DNA from: Ephemerocybe angulata
Lineage: Eukaryota > Basidiomycota > Agaricomycetes > Agaricales > Psathyrellaceae
Assembly (NCBI GenBank): GCA_013368325.1
Contig: JAACJK010000164.1
Coordinates: 310,001-374,000, forward strand
Direction of reading: 5' to 3'
Length of the DNA: 64,000 nucleotides
The notes under the pieces were generated by a model. The model had not been told where the DNA came from. It was given only the letters and a program-made list of their open reading frames with translations, and made no database searches. Numbering within the stretch: position 1 is the first letter of the stretch; every line of letters starts with the position of its first letter. Below, one piece after another: positions 46,301 through 56,203 of the stretch. Position numbers and translations under genes: made by a program.

Positions 46301-47345
46301 ACTGCAGGCCGGCGCTAGTGGCCTGCTACGAGAAGTGGCCTCGACTTTTCGCCATTCGCAGCCGTATTGTGACACTGTCCGCAAACACAGTAAGTTTGAG
46401 TTGCTCTGCTCAACCGCAATGAATACTCACGACATCTCAGCCCACCGAACTCGCCCTCTCTGTCCCCCCCGCTCTCCTCGCCCACCCTTCGATTTCGCGC
46501 AGTGGTGGAAGCCGTGCCGTTGTTGGAGGTGGTTTTGACTTGATGGGTGCGCGTGCGCCGAATCCCCGACCGGTGGGGTTGTGGGTGTTGAGGTGCACGG
46601 CCGGCGGTGGGTTGGGTGTTGTTCTGGGCGTCGGGATGCTTTCGGTTGAGTCAGAGGTGCGTAACGGCCATCCCAAACTCGGTCAAATGCTCACCTTTGA
46701 CCCTTTTCGTTTAGATTCACATCGCGCCGCGTCGTGGAAGGCAAGGCCATCGAGACCACTCAAATCCGCCGCTGCAATCCAAGCAGTCGCGGTTTTGATT
46801 GCCCACCCATCGAGGCAGTCGCAGTCGTTGGTGCGCATCGCGGTGCGTTGTTCGGGACGTCTGGGTGCTGCTAGCAAAGTCAGAGGTGTGTCACAGGCAT
46901 CCACTTGTTGGTTGAGTACTCACATTTGATTATTCTCGTCCAGATTTGCACCGCGACGCGTCGTCGAAGGTCAGAGGGCCGTCAAGGTGATTCCAACCGG
47001 CCCCAGCGATACAGTGACCGTTGGGTGTGTGGGGGCCGTGGAAGTTGAGGCTGGGCGGCTCGTGCGCTCGTACCTGCGCTGTTTTGAGGCCGTAGTCGAA
47101 AGTGAGTGCTTGTAGTCCAATTCTTCGACGTTTTCTGACCTATTCCATAGATTTAGCTTGTAATCGTCGGATGCGAGCAAGAACCCTGACCCCGACGTGG
47201 ATGTGGAGATGCTGAGGGTGTGGTGGATTCGAACGCAGGTGGCGTCACTGCTGACTCGTCGGACGCGGATGCGGACGATGCTGAGGGTGCGTCTCATCAT
47301 TCCTCTCCACCTCACCATAGCTAACCCATCCATAGTGACTTGTAA
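43341..47345 (+). other. Intron-rich orphan locus (possible spliced transcript or orphan gene)
   Basis: At least twelve good intron-like stretches of about 50-75 bases occur in the same orientation, each with a GTRAGT-like donor, a CTGAC or CTCAC branch-like motif and a YAG acceptor: for example 43524-43591, 44967-45023, 46657-46714, 46886-46943, 47102-47150, plus others near 44329, 45391, 45509, 46052, 46174 and 46389. The intervening pieces are mostly 60-250 bases, GC-rich and repetitive (SPT- and Pro-rich in one frame). No piece resembles a known protein, and frames are not obviously continuous across all introns. This could be an orphan coding gene in decay or a multi-exon non-coding RNA. 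Confidence 0.45.
46657..47101 (+). repeat. Tandem exon-intron units
   Basis: Two consecutive 58-base introns start at 46657 and 46886, 229 bases apart, and both follow TCAGAG. The following exon starts resemble each other (CGCGTCGTSGAAGG after an ATTYRCA start). The unit, a 171-base exon (57 codons) plus intron, has been duplicated in tandem and diverged. Confidence 0.6.
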
Positions 47346-47673
47346 GGAGTGCGGGGCCTTTTTTTAATGTAGTTTATATATGTATATTTACCGGCGCCTA
47401 CTTATACTTACTATTGTATGTTGGACAATCTTACTAACGGTTTGTTTTTCTTTTCCATGATGTCATACTCCTCGCAGCCCTTAGACCTGCGGGGACTATG
47501 ACGCACGACAAACAGGCGGGCAAAGGTATGTACATATGGTGAGATAGGGCGCCGGCACCGCCTTGGCGCCCAAAATAGGTAATCACCGGACATCCACATG
47601 ATATCAAGGAACAAGAATGGAGTCGAGCGATCGGGTAACCGGAGCTTGAATTGTCTTTTGTCCTCTCCCCTCA

Positions 47674-47781
47674 CGTTTGCCGTCTGGGTTCGGTTTATTC
47701 TGAGCTTTGGACTTCCTCCTTTCCTCCCGTTTGCCGTCTGAGTTCGGTTTATTCTGAGCTTCGGACTTCCTCCTACTTAGC
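47674..47781. repeat. 54-bp tandem repeat, two copies, in a promoter
   Basis: The sequence starting CGTTTGCCGTCTG is repeated at 47674 and 47728 with few differences. The second copy ends about 25 bases before the ATG of the dioxygenase-like gene, so it is probably within its promoter or 5' UTR. Confidence 0.85.
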
Positions 47782-47805
47782 AAACCCTTACGCCGCGCAC
47801 CAATC

Positions 47806-50800
47806 ATGCAAGAAGACATTCCGTTTTACCCTGATAAAAGGCATGCGGCGGTTCCTACAGTCGAGCGGGTCGTGAACCACCCGCTTGCGCCTGGGCACGT
47901 TGGCCCTATATTCGTTCTCAAGGGGAAGGAAAATAAAGAGTGGATGGATGCTGCTTTTGCCCATGTCGCGCCTGGTAAATGCCCGGAAAATAGGGCTGAT
48001 GCGCTGGATCGAGGTATGTTAACTCTTCGTCGCTTCGCATGGTCTAACCGCTTGGTGCAGGGTATCTTCTTGTTCGATCAAGGGCCAACCCAATATTCTT
48101 TTGGAGGGATATGAATGGGAGCATGAAGCCCGAGGCCGATAGGAAGGTGGTGTGGGCGAGGCCAGGGTGCGTGCTCGCAAGTTGATGCATCCTTCATGCA
48201 CATACTAAATTTGAGCAGAGACACGCTCCCTCCCAAAGAAGTTGCATCCATGCATGATCTTCAATGGAGAGTTCTGGGCGACGAGGCGCAAATGACTTCA
48301 AGCAAAGCAGCAGTGTCTCCGTTAACGGGCCTAGTTGAAGGTGGCGTCGCTTTTGAGCGAAATGCAGCGGCGATCGCCATTACCGAAAAGACGCGGGCCT
48401 ATCCGCTATCTACCTCATTCCAAGTTCAAAAGGGTATGAGCGCCCCGCATCGGGGAAGGAAGACTGGGGGCCAGCCACTGGACGAGCACGCGCAGATGGT
48501 GCACGATCTTCAGGCGGTGCGCACGATCTCTGGCTTTGCACCCAACTGTCTAATCATTATTTTGGAACTAGGCTGGTGCAACCGCTGCTATGGCTGGCCT
48601 TGAAGCAGGATCGGAGGAGTTGAAGGCTTTGCTCGATGACCGTGCCAGCTACCTTAACGTCCCAAGAGTCGGGATTGATGGAAATACAGCATGCCCTACA
48701 TTTCAGCTCAATATTGCTGCTGCTGCGGAGGCCAATGCAGGTGCGTCAAAGTCTGCACTTGGTCTAACTCTTTACTGACGTTTCTTAGAGGTCCATCTTA
48801 CGGAAAGCCTGGGAACGTATGGTGGTGCTCATCCCGATTGTGGAGACTCAGCTGGAGGTGTAACAGGGATGACCTGCTTAACGCCTCCGCACCCTGATAC
48901 GGAAGAAGATATCTTCTTTGTCCAAGACTATGCTATTGGTCTCATAATCGAAGAGTTTGACACAAACTTCTTCTGCGGCCTTCACTTCCATGGAGGAACG
49001 CAACCGAGATACATCATTGGACCAAGGTCAACTCCTCGTCTCCACTATCGCCTCACTCTTATCGCGTACATGCCGTCCGCGTTTTTTGACTGCCCATCAT
49101 CGAAGGCGCTTATGGCTGTTGGGGGGAAAGAAGGGGTTGCTAAGGTCTACGGTGAAATGCTTGATTGGAGGTATGCGCCCACATTGAGCTGAAATTTGAG
49201 GCTTGGCTTACCCTATGTCACAGTGTTCACATGCCGTTCGAGCGCTCTTTCTCGTCTCAGGCGACTTTCACCACTGACGGAGAAGCGCTGATGAGTCCGC
49301 CCGCTCACTTCAACCATCTTGTTCGCGATCTGCTTGTTTTCAACTGTGCCGCCGTCGAGCAGTTCCCAAGGCACAGACTGATGAGGATCGATAAGAAGCG
49401 ATTCCTGTCGGCGTTCTCTTATGTCGAGGAAGGGGTTAGAACAGGGCCAGCGGAGTGGCCAATGGGTCCGGGCTGGAGTGGGCGCGACACGCAGCTTGGA
49501 GTTGTATACGATCAAGATTTTGGTGCTATGACCGCTGATGACCTTCGATATCTGCACCACACCGACGAAATCTCACCTTATCCTTATGGAAACAAAGTCG
49601 TCCATGATCATACTGAGGCATGGCGCAAGCACCTTGACGCGATGACCAAAACGATTCCTCTGTGTATGGCAGGAGATGTCCAGGACCCTAATGCGGAGCC
49701 TAATCCTAACAAGCGCCGACGTGAGTTAGTTTAAATATTCGAAACTATGCTCCAATATTCTAACATTGTTTTAGGAGTCACTGCAGAGGTTAGAAGCAGC
49801 AATGGAAAGGCTGTTAAAGCAACGACTGTCACAATACGGAAGCGAAGGGCAGATGATGCAGACCTTGGAAATGCGCCGCTGCCGGAGAAGCGAAGGAAGA
49901 CCCAGCAGCCGAAGCGTCGAAAGGGACCAACATCCTCAAAATTCGACTTCCTCACTAGCCTCAGCCCCACTAGTCTTGCTTCTACGAATGTGTATATCTC
50001 CCAGCAAGTCTCCCTTGCAGCTGCCCAGCCTATCATGCCCGGGCCCAGCATCGATCCCGCAGAGATAACCCAGGCAGTTTCGGGACTCTTCCAAAAGAAC
50101 CGCGTTCACCGCGTATGGGCGCTAACGGCGAAGTTCGAAAAGGATATGCCAGCCCAAAACCTGCGTACTCTTATTCGTCGTGGACACATTCTCCAACTCT
50201 ACGGTGCAGCCTGGACATGGTTAAATGCGAGCGTGAGCTCTGCATATAGCTGCCTTCAATCAGATCAACCTCACTGGCTTCGAGCGCTTGCTGTCCGCAT
50301 CGACTCCCTATTGCCCTCAGGAAACTCATGTACTCTTGATGCCTCCGACTTCATTACTGGGCTTGAACCCGGGAAGAGGGTTTACAAGTGGAAGGCGCCA
50401 AGGAGTATAAGTGCCCGGAGTGCGACCGAATCCAACTTCGTCGAGGCCCTTCGTCCAATCTTGGTAGCTTGGTTTGATTTCCCCTCGTCTGTGCACGAAT
50501 GGACAAGGGGAGTCTTCCTTCGCTTGATAAAGGATAGGTTCGGCAGCAAGGCTCTTTATCTCCCAGTAATATGGGAGGTTTATGAGCAGATGGCAAGCAA
50601 GGTAGATCCAAAGGGGCGACACCCAACGAAAAGTGCTGCTGAAAAGTGGCTTACTTCTGTGACTACCGAGTTGAACAACTCCGAGTACGACAGTGTTACG
50701 GTTGAATCGGAGGAGCTCTTTGCCGTACTAGCAAAGGCAGGGTATACTCCGTTCAACTTGGACAGTGCTCAGCCTCAAACACCTCCAACACGCCGAGCCC

Positions 50801-51817
50801 TGAACGTTTATGTTGAAATACCACGGGCGAGACTTCCGCAGCAGCCTTCGGTTGCCTCAACATCAGGTATGTTGCATTGTTTTTATCCTGAAGACTACAA
50901 ACTAACTATCTATAGGCTTATCTTCGGAGAAGTTTGCCACTTTCCTCGACCAAATTGAGCGGCTCTACCCCATCCTCGACTCCCCTGCATCTCCACCCCA
51001 AAAGCCTCTCCAGCATGCATCAAAGGGAGAGAAAGCCAACTACGGCTACGTCAACCATGTTTTCAAAAACTCGGACAAGCAGCTTCCCTTCAGAGATCTT
51101 GCAGCATCGCGCCGCGCAGTTCTCGGGCCTGGAGGACCTTATTCAGCGGAGAACCTCCGCACGCGGAAAGGCTTTTTCAGCGCCATGGTTTACCGTGCCA
51201 TTACCCATCACTCTGCTTTCCTCACTGTCCACGGCGAGTCTATGTTTGCCAGCAACGCCAACTTTCAATCCCGAATGAAGAGATACAAGAAGCAAAAGGA
51301 CAAATTCTTCTGCGATCCTTCCGCATATGGAATGTGGACTGACCTATCAGTGAAGAAGTCGGAGACATTTTGGAGGACAAGTAATAGGCAGGAAGATAAC
51401 CAATGGCTTCTTGGAGGGGATGAGGATAGAACCACATTCTCCAAGCTTTGGCACAAGTTCGTCAAGTCTCCCAACTTCCCCAACATTGGCCCTCTCATCG
51501 GGTACCTGCTCGCTGCCGACTACGCTATCGCTGGGGTAGTTGATATGCCAAGCCTAGCAGAAATGGGTGCCACAATCTACAAGATTGACAAGGGAGGCTT
51601 AAAGGGTCTGAGAGCACTGGGCTTTGAATGTAGGACAGAAGAAGAAACGAGCGGGGCATTTGCGCAGCTCTGGGACGAGATGTGCAAAAAGATTCCAGAG
51701 GAGAGAAGAGTGCAAATGAACTTTAATGTATTCGTGCTCGAGCACATGCTGTGTAAATTTAAGCGCCTCTCAACGAAGAAGTATGTAGAGGCTTCCGAAC
51801 ATACCTTAGTCTTGTAA
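47806..51817 (+). CDS. Putative TET/JBP-like 2-oxoglutarate/Fe(II) dioxygenase with long C-terminal region
   Basis: Eight exons (47806-48013, 48061-48166, 48219-48516, 48572-48740, 48789-49170, 49224-49720, 49775-50866, 50916-51817) give 1217 residues without a stop. The segment at residues 269-355 has an H-x-D (GAHPDCGD, His275/Asp277), then a hydrophobic strand pair, then GLHFHGG (His328) and YRLTLIAY (Arg348). This order (HxD, distal His, Arg) is the metal- and 2-oxoglutarate-binding pattern of double-stranded beta-helix dioxygenases, and the local sequence resembles the expanded fungal TET/JBP group described in mushrooms in association with transposons. A basic linker (KRRRADDAD, KRRKTQQPKRRK) suggests nuclear location, followed by about 600 residues of unrecognised, mainly helical sequence. 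The substrate, perhaps 5-methylcytosine, is inference. It could also be another 2OG oxygenase subtype. Confidence 0.7.
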
Positions 51818-52007
51818 TAGATACACGTTTTGTATAAACAATACTAATAGGCGCGCAATCCTTTTGGGAAGTGTCGATACCTAATGCGGTTCGGCACTTT
51901 CCTTGCTGAGTTTATATACTTTTTTTCTCTCTCTGACGCGTTCAACTGAAACTCTCACAGTTCTCTCTACTTTTCCCAAAGATCATTACTCTCCTTCAGT
52001 CCTCAAC

Positions 52008-55000
52008 ATGGACGCAATGGATGTTGATGGCGACCCTTGTCTGCTGTGCGATTGCTCTGGGCTCATGGCAGAGGTATGTTGTTTCTACATTCCTAGATAC
52101 GTACAACTTATATATCTTTTACTAGGAGGATGGAATGTGTGCATGCGATCACCATGCAGATGACCACGGCGCAGGCGAACCAGCTCCGCCTGCCTTTACT
52201 TTCGCCAACCGCGTTTGCTCTGCAAATTCCACGGCTTCATATTTTGTCCCTCCTGCAGGAGTCATTGGAGCTGAGGTACGCTTATCACTCTTTTGCTAGT
52301 GCTTGTGTTTTAATCTCGACCCTAGTCAGCCAACCAGCTCGGAAAAGTTGTTTGCCAAAACTGCACTCGTCGCTACTGCCTGCATACAAACCCTCCTGCA
52401 GCCAATCAAGACACCTCTTCGACTCAGCAAACCCAAGGTAGAAGGCAGCGTCCTAGGACTGAGAACTACACCCCATCGAGTACGTGCAGAGCCCTATACA
52501 TCTACCGACTGAGTGTTTAACATGTTTGACAGATGCTTTACCTGCCTGGGCTCGGGGAGGAACCTTTACCGATCCCTCGCGCCAGAGAAGTCAGGCTCCT
52601 CCTCAGACAAACAGAAATCGGAATGATGCCATGGATAGGCACCGCGAGCACCGTGGTCTTCAACCAGAGCCACATCCTGTTCGATTTGGAACCCAGAACC
52701 GTTCAGGAGGCGGTATAGCTCAGAATCCACTCTCTCAAGCACCTCGAAGCGGGCCCCGTAACTCTAACAACCCATTTGTACCAAGGACCACCGGGTCGGC
52801 CCCTCCTCCCTCCTCCACTGCGTCTGGCTCCCGTTCGACTGGAAAGGTTGACTACCGTGTTTTGTTTGCAATTATACCAGAGCCGGTGTGTATTTTTCTC
52901 CTCTTAATCAATCTTCATAGCCTGATTCGTTTTCGAAGGTTGGTTCACACCATTCAGTTCCTGGACCCTACGCTGCACGGCCTTCTGTTATCTCGAATTC
53001 AGGCGATGGTAAATTCCGGTTCATGAGCCGAGATGATGCCTCGACTACCGCCAACACCGAGCTGGCTGCCCTCTTTACCAAGTTCGAGAAGCTTAAGCTC
53101 ATTTTTAACTTCTCAAAGTCTTTAGAACCAGAGGCCTTGGTTGCTTCGCTGATAGATAAGAAACTTACCAAGCATCTTGCTGCGAATGGCTTGGCCATGT
53201 TTCCGCCCACGGCCTCCAGCAGCAACAGTGACGCTCATTCTGGTTTTGGCCCACTTACGCCTTGCTATAACTTCATCTTGTGGTACCGAAAGCAAGCCGT
53301 ATCGAGGTCACAGTTGCTTGGCCCCCTCCACCCCCTGTCTGACGAGGATCTATCGATGCTTACAGCTGCCAAGTTGGTATCCTACGCTGATCGTTCCCCC
53401 TCCATTACTTTGAATGGCGTGAAGTACTACATCATGTTTCTCGGTAAGTCATAGTACGCTGCATGTGCATAGCTCAACGCTGATTTCCATGATTATGTAG
53501 CCATGAACTCAGTTCTCGTACGGACTGTCCCTTCTCCTGGAGGACCCGATATCTGCCACTCTTGTCTCGGCCTGGAGATGTGGATTGATGCGAAGCCATC
53601 AGTCACTAACATTTCGACCAGAGCCAGGGACCATAAAGCGTACTGTCGTGATATATGCCAGCAGAACATGGAATCTGATATTCCGGATGATCATGGCTCG
53701 AGCTCTGATATCCCAGAAGAGGCGCCATCGGATGACGATGACCCTCTGATTGTGAGTGATGTTTCTCCGATCCCTCATATTGTGCAGTCGCTTACTTGTA
53801 TCTCATAGGGTGCACTTCTCTTTGGGCCTCGACCACTGAGACCTACTACACGCTCAGCTTCTGATTCAACCTCTGCCTCTACGTCGACCTCTGCCTCTAC
53901 GTCGACCTCTGCCTCTACGTCGACCTCTGCCTCAGCCTCGACCTCTGCCACCTCCGTCTCTGGCAAGGCGTCTATCCAGTCCTTCAAGCACAAACCCAAA
54001 GCATTGCTGGACCTTATCGACAAGGCTTTGCGTGAAGTTCCAGGCTTCCACCATAGTTACCTTGATCACGACAATGCTCTCTGCATTGAGGCACCTACCA
54101 TGGAAAAAGGCGTTGAAATCCTTGGCGGCATCATGCGTGCGGTGTTCAAAGGAAATCCTTGGCCTACGTTCACCGACAACAGCATGGCCATAAGGAATGG
54201 GACTATGGACAAGTTCAACAGCAGTTACTGGAAGGCATCGATGTACGTCTATTGAGATTTGGACGTTATACACCCATCTAATATTGTCGTTCGCAGAGGT
54301 GCAGCATCTGGGCCGGGTCCAATGGCGGAGGTGTGGGCAAGATGGATGAGTCAGTATCTATCTGAAACCCCATCTGTCTGGACGAGGTGTGCAACGGATG
54401 GCCTGTACACGATCGTCAACTATCCTCCTTGGCTTATCAGCGCACTGGTATCCACAGAGCTCACAGAGGACTTTGCATTCGCTGGATTTGCCATGCGCAC
54501 TGCTATCCTCACAGGACTTGATCTTCTTCCCATCTCGCCTTTCGTTCTTGGCGTTGTTCTGAACAGTGTCGACATTTGCTTCGAGGACGCTCTCATCGAG
54601 AAGGTTACTCCAGAACTTTGGGATAGGATGCAGTCGTGGCCACCCAAGGAACTTCCAGGCAGCCGTCCTCCTCGCCTCGACGTTCGATTGGGGAGTAATG
54701 TAGCCAGCCTTCTCATTGATTCTGATATCGGAATTCCCGTATGTCATCTCTCGGACATGTTTATAAAAGTGCTAACGAACACATCATCAGATCTCTGCTG
54801 TTCGCTACCTGCCTCGGGACATCTGCGAGTCGGTCTTGCAACGTCCTATTCTCCTGTCCCTTATGTTCAAGATTACTATCACCGACCCAGAAGCCTGTGA
54901 CCCCAACAGGTTTTGGTTTAACGAAGACCATATTGTGTCAATGTCCTTGAAGGCAGGCTTCTTCCACGAGGAAGCGAGGTTCCCCAAGATCGAAAGGGTA

Positions 55001-55773
55001 TGTTCACTCATCTTTTCCTGAGTGAAATTGAACGTGACAATCATTTTATAGATCTTTTCACTGGAGGCAGACCCCAGAGCTCTCGACACACTCAGCATTC
55101 TTGCTACGTACTACGGTAACCGAAGAGTTATAGATTCCGATAGTGTTCTTTCGCTTGTCGATTTTGCCAGTACGATCAAGACTACCAGCCTTGGGTATGA
55201 CGGCACGGTCAAGTACGATATCTGCATCAAGCGATTCGAAGCTCTCTTTGCCAAATATCTCTCTACTCCTGGTCACGTCGAGGCAAGCAGTGTTCCTGAT
55301 GTCAGCGAAATCAAGGATACCCATCCCTACCTTGACGACGTTCACCCAAAAGCACTTCGGCCTTTCCTGTTTATTCAAGCAGTCACTGGATCTCGATACC
55401 TGCCCCTTCCTCATAGGTATAGGTCCAAGCCTCTGAAGGTATGTGCCATGATTATGTGTTTTGTCCTCTCTGCCGACCTGACATAAACATTACTCTTAGG
55501 TCTACTTTGTTTCGAGTATTGAAGGTCATGACAACATTGGTGCAGGAGCGGTACGTATGACCTATTTAAACTCAACGTCTCAATCTTACCAAGGTATTAT
55601 AGGGTATCTTTTACCAAACCTGCTTCTCATCGTGCAACGTTCTCATTGACAAGGACACCTCCAAGCATGTCTTTGGTATTGGTGATGACGAAATCACGGC
55701 AGAGACTCAGGCAAACTTCGATGCATGGATGCATGGCTCTGTTCTTGGAGCCAAGGACTACAACACCCTTTAG
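52008..55773 (+). CDS. HECT-like E3 ubiquitin ligase candidate with N-terminal zinc cluster
   Basis: Twelve exons (52008-52073, 52126-52275, 52326-52479, 52533-52885, 52921-53443, 53501-53751, 53809-54242, 54297-54738, 54791-54997, 55052-55438, 55500-55550, 55603-55773) join in frame to 1062 residues. The N-terminus has paired Cys motifs (CLLCDC, MCACDHH, CQNCTRRYC) that could bind zinc. The C-terminal 400 residues show HECT-type features: GAASGPGPMAEVWARW at the N-lobe start, FAFAGFAMRTAILTG..LPISPF, and in the C-lobe FLFIQAVTGSRYLP followed by GIFYQTCFSSCNVLI, where the Cys aligns with the catalytic cysteine position ('TCFN' in typical HECTs). An STSAS repeat and an acidic linker lie in the middle. 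HECT assignment is by pattern; it is divergent. It follows the dioxygenase-like gene in the same direction, 190 bases apart. Confidence 0.68.
53869..53940 (+). repeat. 18-bp coding minisatellite
   Basis: ACCTCTGCCTCTACGTCG occurs three times in succession, with a fourth degenerate copy, inside exon 7 of the HECT-like gene. It encodes Ser/Ala/Thr repeats of six residues, so copy-number change keeps the frame. Confidence 0.9.
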
Positions 55774-56086
55774 ATGCTTTTTAGTTATGTTTGTCTGCGC
55801 ATATCGATTTACAGGTTCGGACTTCAAGCTACGTTACAGTCACATTACGCAACCCATCCCATCCCATCTCTGGCACTGTTCTTTTATCGTTCTGATCGCA
55901 TTCCTTTCTGCTGCATTCGTATTCATTGCTTAGACTGTGATTCGTTGTTCTGCCCGCACTCCGTTTTGCTGCATTAGTATACTCATTCTTTAACGCTTAG
56001 ACTGTGATTCTTTCATGCTTTTATGTTTTCTGCTGACGATGCTTATGTTTCATTCCAAAACAACTGTATTTGTAGTACCATACCTA

Positions 56087-56108
56087 CAAGGGTGGTCCGG
56101 ACTTTAGA
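56087..56108 (+). repeat. Left terminal inverted repeat of the 6.2-kb transposon
   Basis: 22 bases starting CAAGGGTGGTCCGG and ending CTTTAGA; pairs with 62298-62319 with a single mismatch at base 15. Confidence 0.93.
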
Positions 56109-56203
56109 AAAATAACCTAGGGTCGGAAAATCTCAGATGACCTCGGGGGCGTCGACCAACCAACTACGTAATCAGGGGTATGTCTATATATGGTAATATG
56201 ACA

